Below are positions 46,498 to 59,704 of a stretch of DNA of 64,000 nt, in pieces; the stretch's first letter is position 1, and every line of letters begins with the position of its first letter. The notes beneath the pieces are model-generated. The model was not told the origin of the DNA. It was given only the letters and a program-made list of their open reading frames with translations, and made no database searches. The DNA comes from Siphlonurus alternatus (lineage: Eukaryota > Arthropoda > Insecta > Ephemeroptera > Siphlonuridae): contig OX463781.1 in the NCBI GenBank assembly GCA_949825025.1, forward strand, positions 32,253,221 to 32,317,220, given 5' to 3'. Position numbers and translations under genes: made by a program.

Positions 46498-47997
46498 TCC
46501 GATATCAGCTCGTCACCGCCCGTTGCTGACAACAACTTCATTTTTATTTCTGGGTGACTGAACACGTACAGTACTTTGTAAATAAGGTCTAATTCACTCA
46601 TTGAGCACTCTTTTTTTCCAAACATTAATACTGTATTGAATCATATATGTTTTTTTTTTTTTGTAAAGTTAACATTTATTTTATATTATTATTATTAAAA
46701 TTACTATAAATTTCCTGTTTTGTTGACGCAGGTAAAAAGGCTGCTAAATTCAGTGTGCTAGTCGTCCTTGGCCGCCTGATGCAATATGTATAATGCATTC
46801 AGACGAATGCATCGTGCAAGATGCATGCAGGTGCAACGTACGGCGGGGCAAGGCCATGTCAATGCTGTGCAAAGTGGCGCGCCAGCAAGAAGTACTTTCG
46901 ATATAAGAGAGTGCAAACATGTTGAGAGCAGAGGTTGTTCGGGTGAAGTGACTCTGCAACATTACGTGGTGAACTGCAGCTCGAGTTACGGTACAGCAGC
47001 GTCATTTGTGGTTGTCTTCAACACTATTAGAGACCGGCTCAGACCACCCAAACAAGACACGGAATAGCTCAAATAGCTGATTTTGTGTAGGATAAAACAT
47101 ATAGCTGCTTTGACGTGTTCGCAGTTTTCTGATTTCAGAAAAAATCTAATTATTTTTGTGGCAGCCTTAACATCATGCAATAAATAATTCTTATTCTAGA
47201 AAAAGTTTCCTAATTCAGAAAAATCTTAATAAAAAGCAGATAAACAAATTTTTAAGTGCTAATAATTGCATGAAATAAACTAATAAACGTTGCATGGAGC
47301 CTCTGTTAAGACAAAATCACTTACAATTCACTTATAAGCGTCTCAGGGGCAGTCAGTCGTTAAGTTTGCAAATAAGATGAGGAAATGAATTTAATTTGAT
47401 TCTCGCTCGGGCACTCTTGTTCGCCTTTTAACAAAACAAAAATGCTGCGATATTACATGTATTATACGTATTGCATACTATATTATATTATGTAAATTTT
47501 TTACATATAAATACAAAATATTAATTTCATTAAAATTCTCAAAGAAAACACAACCTTTTACGAATATTTAACATAATGTTCATAATAATGATATAACAAG
47601 CAATTGAAAAACCATTGGAATGCGGCTTTTTGAGGGTATAAAAGAGTCTTAAATATTAAATTTCAAGTAAAAAAAAAAAAAAAAAAATTGAGTGATTTCA
47701 CGCACAATCGGATTCACCCAAAACACTGAATATTTGCAGTTTTCCTACATTATTAATTATTTATGTTAAAAATATTTCCAAATATATTTTCTATTAATAT
47801 TAATATATTAGGTTTAGACTATGTAGTTACTTCTATAAAGTTAATTAAAAACCTAGGTTCACAAATTTCGTATACCTTGAATAATATTGAAAGCGTCTCA
47901 ATAAACTATACCATGAGGATTCACGTGTGTTAGGTCGAATGTCTTCACGCCTGCTGAGACTTGTTAAAACTGTAATAAGACGTTTGCAAATAGAAAT
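46498..47997. other. Intergenic DNA, nothing recognised
   Basis: A short GC-richer piece near 46740-47060 has open frames on both strands with no recognisable domain. The rest is AT-rich with small A and T runs. Confidence 0.45.
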
Positions 47998-48240
47998 TTA
48001 TTCATTTTCATCATTACTATCAAATAAATATTGCGTAGACAGATCATGACTCAACGTTATATCCATGACAGTAAACATTGAGTGGCACCAAATTGACATT
48101 TCATTTAAATTATTCTGAATGGATTTGGAATCTTCTGTACGTTCTGATCCGAGCAAGGTGGTACTGCTGGCATCATCAGCATAGTGAATCATTCAGAGGA
48201 TACATCAATCATGCAGAACAGAAGGGGCTAAAAACGGAAT
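47998..48240 (-). pseudogene. Decayed reverse transcriptase fragment (YADD)
   Basis: The minus strand reads IHYADDASSTTLLGSERTED, then SIQNNLNEMSIWCHSM, which fits the catalytic YADD and following helix (LN.M..WC) of non-LTR reverse transcriptases. Just upstream, in another frame, is PLLFCMIDVSSE, resembling the segment that normally precedes YADD. Frameshift and stops show it is a relic. It is unlike the LINE at 43.4-45.1 kb. Confidence 0.5.
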
Positions 48241-48832
48241 CTTGAGTTTCACTATAAGAGACAGAGAATATAAATACTATATTCTCTGCTAGAGATAACA
48301 ATTTTCTCTTTAACTGAATCTCTACTAGCTAGAGCTTTAATTATTTAACTACATTAGTATATGTAATAATGTTTTGAGCCGTTATGATGCAAGTATAATT
48401 TGAGTATTGATTACGAATTATAAAACAATTAGCTCTGTTGTTGAAAATAAAATTCTGAGTGAGGAAAGAGTTTTTTCCCCTCAAGTGCGATGAATTACGT
48501 CGCTCTTGACGTTGAGAGCACTGGGGCGTATACACCCGACCGTGCCGTGCCGTGCGGGCCGTCCAAGTTGAGGGCGTTAAGGGTGAACAAGTGGAGATGC
48601 GCGGAGAACTAAAAATACCTCAAGTGTGATGTAGTCAAAAGAAGCGAATTAGTGGTTAAGTGCGCACTCTCTGACTCACGTTTTAGTCTTGGTCCCGTGG
48701 GAACTTATTAATTAAACTCATATCATTGTCTTATGCAGTTATTATAACCTACAGAAGGAGGAGGGAAGGTGATTCATTTTGCTAATTTTGGGACTTATGA
48801 CAGTTATCGTCCTCTCCATAAGCTAAGGGCTC

Positions 48833-48999
48833 CAGGCTCGGACTGGGAAGCTAGGGGCCAGTCAGGGCCATATAGGCATTACAGGCAGCAGGGGCCACTT
48901 TTCAGGGGGTCTGAGGCCACTTTCCCTATGTTCCTATGTTAAAAATCTGAGGGGCCAGTCAGGGATCCCTGACCCAGCCTTATGACCAGTCCGAGCCTG
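48833..48999. mobile_element. hAT-type MITE with perfect 8-bp TSD
   Basis: A 167-bp element with terminal inverted repeats CAGGCTCGGACTGG and CCAGTCCGAGCCTG (exact). It is flanked by AAGGGCTC on both sides (48825-48832, 49000-49007). A CAG start and an 8-bp duplication are the hAT signature. The interior repeats AGGGGCCAGTCAGGG twice. Confidence 0.92.
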
Positions 49000-49007
49000 A
49001 AGGGCTC

Positions 49008-52000
49008 GATCCACCCTGGGTTGAATGCTCTATTATAATTATGTCTAAGGTTTGAAAAAAGGAGCGATCCAGTGGTTAATTCGTATTGAATCTCGTTCTT
49101 ACCGAGATAACTTTATTTCTGATGATTTCAAAAGTTCAGTCTGGGCGTGTATATTATAGCGGCCTCCTCGTACTCCGTACACTCGAGAATGGGAGCCAGG
49201 TACCACCAGGTGCAAGCCAGTAGGACTATAATATTGTGTTGAAACATTTGGCTATCAACTCTCAAATAACCCTAATATCCTCCCTTCTTTTCGTAGTCCA
49301 CGTCCGTATTTGGAATTTACAGTTGTTTTTTGTCGGGCATAAAGCTTTGATGGACTGTTTACATTGCCGTCGCCTTGATGTGTTTATATAATACAGATTT
49401 ATAGGTTTACGATTCTTCAGACGAAGTTGTTTTTATTGTATAAAAGCCTGCATATTTATTCTTTTATGTCTTGAAAGGTTAAAAATATTCATATGCAGAG
49501 GCTCACAAAACCACAGTTAAAGTAAAGTTTGCTATCATTTTATAGTGCTCATACATATAATCACAGTATAATATATAGTCGAGATACGAGTCTTCAGAAA
49601 AAAAGTTTTCTTTGGTTTTGAAAATACCCACTGGACATTATATGATCAGTAAAAATGACTAATTGATAAAGACTTTTGTTTGGTTTGTTATAAACTGAAA
49701 GTATATATAACATTTTATTAGTTCGAGGCTGTTTTAGTGGCTGGCCATGTTGACTTGTGTCGTGCGGGTGGCCGGCCGCCGGGGGAGCGCAGATAAGGCG
49801 GAATAACAAGCGCCTTTGTTTACGGCCGCTTTTATTGGCGGCGCGGCCAGCAGCTTCTAGCTGCATTTGTCTCTGTCCAACCTTTTTCTAGTGCGAGGAG
49901 TGCTGGTGAAGAATGGCGTCGTCAAAAGGCTGATGTTTCAGCAAGAATTTCGTTCAATGCACAATTACCTCGGTAGCTCTCCCTAGCGGCCGCCATTTGT
50001 AATAAATCAATTCTCGTAGAACATCGATCTGCACTTTTTGCCGGACCGTTTTGTTTCTTAAAGCTTCTGCTCTTATTTTTATAAATTATACTCATTTTAT
50101 TTAAGTGATTTATCAAGCAAAAATTTTTTCAGCTTGGTTGGAACAAATTGAGTTGAGGTTTGATACCGCCTGCCTCACGTACTAGACTGCAAACAGCTCC
50201 ATGATTTACCGGTCTAGTGTTTCCTTGCTGCTAATTGTCTGCCCGCCTCCATGGCAAGAACTCACACAAAAAAACAGCAACTTCTGCAACTTGCAATCTT
50301 GTCACTGCACTGCTTACGAGGTGATATAATAGTTGACAAACGATAGAAAGCGAGTTGGGAGCAACATATCGGCCGATGACCTGCAATTGTTTCCTTTCAA
50401 ACTTATGATTTATTACGCTGGTGAACCCGGGGGTTCACAAGTTTTCTCTCCTCGCCGCAATATTTCACTTTTACTGTCGTTTCGTCGCCTGGTATACGTG
50501 CACTCGTTTTTATTGTGACTTTTACATTTCTACGTCAAGTGCGGTGACTCAGTTAGGCGGCACTTGTTGTGCTCGTGCATGGCGAATCACCATACCGTGC
50601 ACGAAACCTCGGTTATATAGTTATAACCCGGAATGTCACAGCGCGCTCGCTCTCAATTGCCCGTGAAACAACCACCATGCATACACTAGATTGCAGCATT
50701 TTTATTTATTTTATTTCTTTTCCTTTTTCATGTATGGTTATGATACAGTATACATTATTATATTATGAACTTTGCCTCAACGCTGATGTAGCGGCGGATC
50801 TTGGTAACACACACCAACCAATCAAGAAAACGTCGAACATGAGCCGCACTGCCATCTCCTATTATTTTATTGATGATGATCTCCTGATATCCAGAACTGA
50901 TATCTGTTGCTTGGGGTGGCCTAACGTCGAATTAAACAAGTTTAGTGTCCACAATAGCTGTTCCTTGGCGTGAATGACTTGAAAACTGAAGCTCAGTTTA
51001 CATAAATTTTTAGACATAATGGGCATGGTTTACGAAGGAATTAACCAGTTTCTCAACATTAACCATGGTTAGTGTCATTAAATTAGGATGCTAAACGCAA
51101 GGTTAGTGACAAACCTGATTATCTTCTTTCGTGAATCTCACGTATAATTAATAATTTAATAATAATTAGCTTAAACATATATTGTGTAAAATAAAAAATT
51201 TGTTACAAATGTTACAAATACGCCCAGCTTTTTGCATGAAGTGCACACAAATCAATCTAAAGTCACTATTTTACGATACAATATAACGCTTGTATTATAC
51301 TGTTTGCTTAATTACAGTAAAAGTTTGTCTACTCCTACCAAACTTTAAATGTAAGAAATTCACGAACGTTTAAATTAGAACGTTCTTTCTTCTAAGTGAA
51401 CTTGTTGTACTCTAAGCTGCTTGCAACGGGCCAACGGAACACAAACTTTTGCTGTGGGGAAACAATGGTTTGCGGTTATATAGTGGCTTTCTCCCCTGCC
51501 TTTCATCCCCTGCCGCTCAGCGTTGTGTACACTTGGCGAGCTGGCCAGGAGCGTTCTTGGCAGCGTCCGGCAATCCGCAGTAACTGGTCAACACCGAGGG
51601 TTCCAGATGTGTTTGACTAAACTGGTAAATTGTTTTCTAACGCTCTGGCAAAGTTCGCGAGGCCCAGTGAACTCAGAGCAGAAATATCTTTATGTTCACC
51701 GAGAAAATATTCAAAGGAAGTGTGAATTTCGTCTCACAAAATTTTACTGCTCGCCCTCTCGGATTTACATTTCATTTAAAATTATGAAGTTTACATTTCG
51801 AGAGGAAAAAATTGTGATAGACGCGTTGAGATAAATTGTAGTGAGGAAATTAAAAAGCTATTAAAAATATAAATAAGACTGAAACGAGAGAGTTAATAGT
51901 TTGCATCTGTTACAAATTGCTCTCACATATTTTTTTTATTTTGAAGAGAGGCAAACTGGATGAAAACATAAGTTAGACATAAATTTCTCGGACTTGGCAC

Positions 52001-52470
52001 TCCTCAGTTTGTTGCTAGGCGTAGACGTGCGGTAACCGCGGTCACGGCGACCGGCTCACGTCCTAGCACCGTATCAAAGAATATTTAATTTAATTACCGT
52101 ATGACGAGCCGAACGGGACACGTCACTGCATGATGAAGCTCGTGCTGGCCACGCCAAGTGCCTCTGTGCATGTAAACTCATGCACGAATGAACTTGTCTA
52201 TCGTCAGTCCACCGGACGATAATTGTCGCAAGTGCAAGACTTATAATTACTGCACGAACTGCAAAAAAATATATATTATGCTGATGTTATTCACCCAACA
52301 TCGGGGCTTTGTAAGGTTACAAGCTGTATTTTTTGCAACACGCTTGTAACTTTACTGTAAAAAGAACTTAATTTTACATACATTAATCACAAAACTTCGA
52401 TTGCCTTCAGTTGGCTTATAGTACATTACCTGCTAAGTCAAAATTGTGCATCAATAATCCAATTAACTAT
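49008..52470. other. Intergenic DNA with a small GC-rich island at 49740-49990
   Basis: The island contains GGCCGGCCGCCGGGGGAGCG and GGCGGCGCGGCCAGCAG without a convincing frame; it could be a promoter or conserved noncoding element. Longest frames elsewhere (50569-50973 plus, 51523-51834 plus) have no recognisable domain. Confidence 0.4.
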
Positions 52471-52471
52471 C

Positions 52472-52532
52472 TTTTTTTTTTTCTTTCTTTTAGGGATACA
52501 CCCCTAAGAGCTTACAGCTTGGTGGCCATCTT
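52472..52532 (-). mobile_element. 3' fragment of the 5S-derived SINE
   Basis: The T run and GGATACACCCCTAAGAGCTT plus ACAGCT are identical to the 3' end of the full copies at 46.1 and 56.1 kb. Homology stops after about 35 bp, so this is a strongly 5'-truncated insertion. Confidence 0.75.
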
Positions 52533-53635
52533 CGTTTTCTTGAATCAACTTGTATAACTAACTATAACTAAACTATACCTGAAAATAATATAAAAAAATA
52601 TATTAATAATAATAAGAGGAACTGTATAGAATTTTTGAAAAAAGTAATTCCCTTTCAGGATGGAAAAAAAATAAGACCGTATAATTATAAGTATATTATA
52701 TTGTATGTAGACATGTACAATTAATAAATGTTTAGATTATGCTTTTATTGTGTATTCTATTAGTGATTTTACAATTTAAAAAATTTATATAAAGTTGTAA
52801 ATATTTTGTAAAGTATAAACTATATTTAGCAAAATGTTGCGCGTGAAAAATTATTGCGGAGATAAAAAATTATTTCTAAGCAAATGCTTACACTGATTGA
52901 ACTTTGACAGTTGACTGCGTATATATACAGATTCTATATAATATATGAATAATGTTTTTACATGTAATGTAACATGGTCGATAATTGGAGCCATAGCTCC
53001 GGGCAACAAATTTACATTTATACATCAAGGTTCATTATTTATAAACGAAGTTAATTAGAACAATCATTATAGTATTTCTTATTATTGAAATATTATTCGA
53101 TAAATTTTCCCAATACATGTGAAAAAAATAGTGAAACAATAAAATAAATGGTATTAAACAAAAATAAAATAATGTTTCTTTTCCCGATATAATAATAATA
53201 ATTTATTTTGATAACTTGGTTGTACAATACATCATAAATCACGTCACTAATGAATAAGGAATAAAAACAAATGTTTTTTTCCCGGGGCAACAATTAATTA
53301 AAGTTACTAAACTTGTATTGAAAACGTACACATTGTTTGGAATCGGAACAAACGTTAATTAGGGTATGATTTCAACAACGTTGTTAAAGTTCGTCGTTAC
53401 AAATGCTGCTGACGTATGAGCTGCTATGTTTTATGCACGGGTCTGGTGCTGACGTCCCCCCCCCCTCCTTCTGCCTCTAACAGAGACCAAGCCAAAGCTC
53501 CTCAACAGACAATGTTTTAATAAAAGACGTGCCTCGTAAGTAAATAAATTTTTCCTTTCAGTAATTTAATTTCGAGTTGCATAATAAATTACTGAGAGAG
53601 CTTCCAATATCTTATCCATAGTTGGAAAATAGTAA
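52533..53635. other. AT-rich intergenic DNA, nothing recognised
   Basis: No coding or repeat structure beyond simple A, T and C runs (a C run lies at 53457-53465). Confidence 0.5.
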
Positions 53636-53639
53636 GAAA

Positions 53640-53860
53640 GAATGGCGGGGAGATTATTTAGGGGGTATAGGGTGAGCCACTTGTCTCAATTACCTCGGCG
53701 GACCGAGTGGAGTTTGGCGGCGCCTGCGAGAGCGCTTGGTGACAGGCGCCATGTCGCTTCGCAGCAGCTCGGCTGTGAGTGGGCTGCAGTGACAGCCGTA
53801 TCTCGAAAAGGCCATCGCCGCTTCATTGCCCGCAAACAGACCCCCCCTCCCCCTTAACCC
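53640..53860 (-). promoter_or_regulatory. GC-rich CpG block with a short minus-strand frame; possible promoter or first exon
   Basis: On the minus strand an ATG near 53815 opens MAFSRYGCHCSPLTAELLRS and continues through DMAPVTKRSRRRRQ to GPPR. It ends at CCGCCGAG followed by GTAATT, a usable donor sequence at about 53691. GC and CpG content contrast sharply with both flanks. No downstream exon or protein family is recognised, so this is tentative. Confidence 0.2.
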
Positions 53861-54316
53861 TAACAAAAACACGGTAGTGAACTCGGCGTGGCCAAATGTT
53901 GCTGAGCTGATCGATCTGGAATGATCACTGCCAGCACACAAATCTGCGCATCAACTTTTACAGTGTCTCTTCGTGCCGGCATTCAGATAGTTTTAAAATT
54001 GGATTTTGGTTTGTTCTTGTGCATATTGCAGAGTGTGTTGTTTTTCATGCGGACGAAAGTTTACCCTCAGCCTGCAGAGCGACTCGGCGTGCGACATGTG
54101 ACATGTTGTATTCGGGGGGAGAAGGAGAAGGAAGGGGGTTGTCTTCTAAGACTCAAAGGGATGACAAATCCACTGGGGTCGTGCGGCAACTGTCATGCGT
54201 GCCACTAAAAGATAACGTATATCAAAATCTCTCTATTCATCACGGATCGATATCTGTCAATTAGTCGAACAAAATGAATTTGTAGTTTAATTTCAAAAAC
54301 ATCGATTATGCTACTT

Positions 54317-55972
54317 TAGGGTGACCAGACGTACCGTTTTGACCGGTACAGTACCGTTTTAGAGTACCATGTCCCGGTGTCCCCAAAGAGGCTCTCGGGA
54401 CGCCTAAATGTACCGCTTTCGGACAAAATTTATAAAAGGGACATTTTTTAAAATTTTTATCATTAAAAAAATAAAAAATTCATAGGAATGTGGTTTTGAA
54501 TATTTACGAAAATGTACGGACGCAAATGATTTTGCAACTCCATGCCCCTTTTTTGTCGATCGCATTCGCAAAACAGCATATTTCTTCCAAAATTGCGGAA
54601 TAGATATATTTTGCATATACGCGCAAGTATGCATATACTACGTGAAATTAAATTTTGAATAAAAAATAAGTAAAAAACTTTGCACAAAAATATCATCTCC
54701 TTTATAATATTGATGATATTCACTTGATGGAAATTTCCAATAATATATGAAATTGAAAAAATCATTCGTATGCATTGTGACGAGGCTGAGACAAAAAATA
54801 TCTTTGTCTTTCTTTTTTTTTTTTTTTTTTTCACAATAATCGTGCATGGATATTACGTAAATAAATAAATGGAAAATAATATGAGGGAAAAACGCCACAA
54901 ATATTATTCATACAATCAAGTAATTTTAGCTGTTATTAAACCCTATTTGAATGCTATAAATTAATTCAGCTATTTCACTCTATAACAAAAGTTCACACTA
55001 TTTGCAAAATGAACTGCAGTTCGATTAAAAGTATTAATTCAAATTAATTTCTTGCTTTATACTCCATTTTTTTTTTGTATAATTTATCTCGTGACATTAT
55101 ATTAAGTTTTATTTATTTATAAACAAATATATATTGCATTATTTAAGTAACACGTACATTTAGAAATATTGTGAATGGAGACGGAAAATTTGATAACGAA
55201 ATTAAAAAAAAAAAAAAAAAATCAATATAAAATATTTAAATATAATTTTTGTATTGGGAAAGTATCCTTCGAAGGTATGCTTTTTGAGTATAATAAATTT
55301 CTTGTATTGCTTTTGTTTCTTTTTATTTTACATGTAACTTTACAACATGAATAGAATCGTGGCCAGGCCAAGAAAAAAGGTTAATTTTAGGAAATCAACT
55401 CACTGGCACAGTTTTCTTGCATGGTGACTATAATAAATCTATTTTTTTCTAATTCTATGAAAAATGTATTCATAAAAAAATGCAATTATTTATATTATTT
55501 AAAGTAGAGTGAGCGCGGATTGCATAATTTATTATTTTATTTCCTTAAAATATTTTAACCTGCCCTGCTTTATTGAGAAATGAAAACCAAAAAATTTCAT
55601 CTCAAATAGCTTCATCGCAAAAAAATCCCAAAGTTTGTTTTCCTGAGCCCTTTAACATGCAGCCTTATGGATTATGGAACAGAAAACAGCGTTTTACTCA
55701 AACTTCGTCTGAACTATGGTATCAATTAAAAAATACTTACGTATAATCTATGACGAAAATTCTTTAATGGATTTACAAATAAAATAAATTTTTTCGGAAA
55801 AAACGGCTTCATTAAAAAAAAAACAATTCATTTGAAAATCCATTAAGAAAAAAAAGTAAAAAAGGGGGCGTGGCACCCAAAAAAATCGCGCCTCCGGCGG
55901 GGGTTTTGGCCCTTCAGGCCTCTATCTTGGGGGCATGTACCGTTTTGGACATCAAGATATCTGGTCACCCTA
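54317..55972. mobile_element. Non-autonomous hAT element with 8-bp TSD
   Basis: Terminal inverted repeats TAGGGTGACCAGA on the left and TCTGGTCACCCTA on the right; TGTACCGTTTTGGAC near the right end echoes GTACCGTTTTGACC near the left end. The 8-bp TGCTACTT is duplicated exactly (54309-54316, 55973-55980). Termini of the TAGGGTGACC type are known from the Tip100/Zaphod-like branch of hAT. The 1656-bp interior is AT-rich with no transposase frame that I can recognise. It contains a fragment of the AGTAGAGTG TTAA element at 55503. Confidence 0.88.
55503..55850. mobile_element. Single arm of an AGTAGAGTG-family TTAA MITE, nested in the hAT element
   Basis: After TTAA (55499-55502) come AGTAGAGTGAGCG, AACCTGCCCTG, ATCTCAAATAGCTTCA, CATGCAGCCTTATGG, GAACAGAAAACAGCG and ATTCTTTAATGGATTT, in the same order as the left arm of the element at 24168. 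The return arm is represented only by TTTGAAAATCCATTAA and then lost. Confidence 0.75.
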
Positions 55973-56088
55973 TGCTACTTAACACAATAGAACATTCATA
56001 GTACATAGTCTGCATATCTTCGATGCTCAATTCAATTTATATAAATTATATGATATCGATTGTTTTAACTTAAAGTAATGTAATCATA

Positions 56089-56489
56089 TTTTTTTTTTTT
56101 TTTTTTTTTTTGCAAGGATACACCCCTAAGAGCTTACAGCTCGCGGCGGGGTACTGGGTAGGGATAAGGTAGGGAACGGATAGTGGCCACGGCCTGCATG
56201 CTTACGCGTCCCAGCATTCGCTGAAGTGAGACTGAGGGAACCGTGGAAAACCTCAGTCAGGACGGACACCTCTACTTTTTCTCAATGGACCAAAGCGATG
56301 TCCAAAGCCTGGGGAACCACACACAAGTGCATCACTGCACTGGGTGGAAAGCGAGACGAATTTACCCCAGGGAGGGAGCAGCGTATTTTTTACTTGAAAC
56401 GGTCACCCATCCAAGTACTAACCACGCTCGACGTAGCCTGACTTCGGTGATCTAACGAGAACCGGTCAATGCACTGCGCCACGCTCGAC
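56089..56489 (-). mobile_element. 5S rRNA-derived SINE, best-preserved copy
   Basis: Minus-strand order: a head starting GTCGAGCGTGGCGCAGTGC, then GACCGGTTCTCGTTAGATC, ACCGAAGTCAGGCTACGTCG and TTAGTACTTGGATGGGTGAC, which follow 5S rRNA from about its middle to its C box. The unique body comes next, then GCTCTTAGGGGTGTATCC, TTGC and an A tail (T run 56089-56111). It is almost identical to the 46.1-kb copy, implying recent activity. Such SINE3-type elements use the 5S internal promoter for pol III transcription and a LINE for retrotransposition; the LINE partner is not known here. Confidence 0.92.
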
Positions 56490-59400
56490 AAAAACAACGA
56501 ATTTGTTGGTTAATAGTATAAAAATTAAATAAACAAGTAGAGTAGATCTATTTCCAACATAAAAGCTATTATAGGAGTCGCTTATCAGAAAACATTGCAA
56601 TTAATAGATTAAAATACTCCATTTTAGATGACAATTATAGTCATAATAATTGCAAATAATTACCACGGAGAATATACAGTATTTAATTTTACCACTGCAG
56701 TCCATTAGGATGATTTTAAGATTTTAACTTATATATTATACAATAAAAATGTCCAAAAATTGATTTGTAAGCGATACATATCTGCATACAGTCCATATTA
56801 TTAACATAAAAGCCTAGCTGCTACTGTGTCGTATGATAAACAATAAGTATAAAAAAGTTTTATTCGCATCTCGCGAGGGAAATTGAACAAGTCTTCTGCT
56901 GCTATCAGATAAATCAAGTCGGGGGACATAACTTATAACTGCATGAGGAGCAATGAAATATCCCTGCCAAAATATCATACGTAAATAACTGGATACTGCT
57001 GCTACATAAGTCAAAGCTTGGACCCATATATTATTATTCGTACACTCTGCGCGGACCACAGTCAAAGCATTGCTCCACATTCATGACGCATTGATTTTGT
57101 TAAAGCAGCACTCACGCTCACTTTGATGCATGACGCTGTTTTCTTATTACGTGCCCCAGACGTGGTGCTCAATCACTTGATCTCGAATCCCGCGCTCCAC
57201 TCACAGGAATCACACGGGAGACTATAACAGCTCGAGACGCAACAGCGGCTGCCTTGGTCCCGCTCCTCGCACGAAAGTAGAGAATTTCTCCTCTACTCAC
57301 GAATCTACCTTATCTCTACCAGACTTGCCAGCATGTAAAGTGAGTAAACAGTCGCTCTCCCGCTTCGTGTGGGTCGGTCACAACATCCCGACGTTTAAGG
57401 ACAAAATTAATGACATATAGCTGTTGTTAACATAATTATGCTAGCAACGATTCACCGTCGTCGACACATTGCAGAAATGCACGGTAAAAGGACCCGTGTT
57501 TTTATTTTATTTTTCTTGGTGATCTTTTGTCACGAACATTGCTGTAGAACAATTCAGGGCCTTGTTCCGTAGTTACACTTAACTTAAAAATATTATATTT
57601 ATAATTATACACTCCGTGCATGCTGGGTGTATTATCAACAAAGGCGAGAGTAGATTTTAGTTAACAAAATTTTAAAATTTTATATCCAATTCAAGTATCT
57701 ATACATAATATATGCATGAATACTTAAAATCTGGTATACTGAAACTTTCTAGGCCAAAACCTGCCCTTTGTAAATGTATTTTAGATTTTGAAGGTTCTAA
57801 TGAAGTCTTCATGCATCAATTATCACAAGAACTTGGCACATTGGTACAGAAAAATGTTTTCTGGATTACAGTTTGCGATTTGATGTGCCATATACATCTG
57901 TCCGTGGAAAATTATACATATAATATTTCACGTCTAATTATACGGAAAAAAAAAACTCCATGTAGCTGCTTGTCTTATTTTCTGATCTCGCATTATTTTC
58001 AGTTAGTCAACGATCAATGCATGCTGAAAGAAGTTGAGCTTGGAGTTTTGTGTGGCATGAAGTTTGAAGTTGAACTCGACTAGTCGATCACTGACATCAA
58101 CACCTTTACTTTCCTCTACAAACAACTGACGAATTGGTTACAAAGTTTTACTTGGCTCTTGCACTCTCATTTCGATCCGGAACACGCAACTTTTTGTGCA
58201 AGTTCCTGCAGCTGGAATTGCAATCATCACTTCAGAATGCTCCCGGCGGCAATGTTACATTGATAAAAAAAAATTGTCCGGATGACGTGCGAGGGAGGCG
58301 AGCGTTTGTTATATGAGTCTCCTTGCCGTATTGATCACCTCAGACTTCCGATCCATGCACCACTAGTTATGTTGCCAATAACTTGTAATGTCCCACCGCC
58401 TGCAAGCCGGCACCAAGTTGCCCCAACACAACAAACTTGAGTTATCAATTGATGGGCGCTCGAAGGTTTCGGACCGCTCCACTAGCTAGCCGCCTGGCTG
58501 GTAGGCCACTTTACCGACTTGGCTGTTGCGCGAGTGGTCTACCTACCTCGGCTGCAGGCGCGCCCTCCACGCGATATCACTATTTAAGAATTTGCTCAAA
58601 GTTATATAATTATAGTACGATTATATATTAATATAAAGAAATACATGCTAATTCCTTTGGCTGCAGAACGCTGCAGGATCAGAACGGATAGATATGGGGA
58701 GGCAGGGAAGCGAGAAAAAGCATACCCAGACAATCGTGTTGTCTGCCTCATCAACTTGAAAATAATTAGGATCCATTTTTCCAATTTCGTCAAAAAGAAA
58801 AGCCCCCCCCCCCTCCTACAAAAAGAAAAAGGTGGGAAACACGAAAAAAAAACTCCACAGTAAATGAAAATTGTCATAACAACAAGTACGTAATTACGTA
58901 ATATCAATGTATATTATACAGTTTAAAAAAAACAGTTTGTGTTGCTATTTTTTTTAACAAATAAACCCTTTTTTTAAACTTTTTTACTAGCTATTATATA
59001 ATAAGTATTACATTTAAACTTAACAATCTGTCGGTATAGCTAGACTGAAGGAAAATGTTTTAACAAAAACCAATCATAAACCAAGCAGTCGTTGTCAGCT
59101 TTATCCACAAAGTTCACCTACCCTGTGAGGCAAAAAATTTATTAGAAAATTTTTATTTCAATATGTATCAGTGTATAAAATATGAAAGTTTCAAAACGGA
59201 GTATATTATATAAATTATAATGGGATTTTTTTAGCCATCACAACAATAGCTAAGCAACAAAGTCAAACAGCTCTTTGAATAAAATTAGGGAATATACTGT
59301 ATGTCCTATAGTAATCACAAATGAGCTAAATATATATTTAAATTTATTTTAATGAATTCTTTTGTGAGAGCTAATTTAGTTTACAGCATCAATGACAAAA

Positions 59401-59494
59401 AGAAATTTATATATACAGTACTAGAACACATTACAAATTACATTTAATTTTGCCAGGTGTTTATGAATAAAATTATAGGTGTTACTGTAAATGC

Positions 59495-59561
<67 letters not shown>

Positions 59562-59659
59562 TTTGTATGTATGTTTTATGTGTTCTATTGTAATGTTTTT
59601 CTATAATGTATGTTTCTAGTGCTGTTAATATGTACACTTTCTGTGTTTAATAAAAGACT

Positions 59660-59704
<45 letters not shown>

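Noticed and set aside
50569..50973. 134-codon plus-strand frame
   Set aside because: Mixed composition, no domain, no conserved motif; likely chance.
57712..58083. 123-codon plus-strand frame
   Set aside because: AT-driven codons, no domain and no splice context; kept as non-coding.
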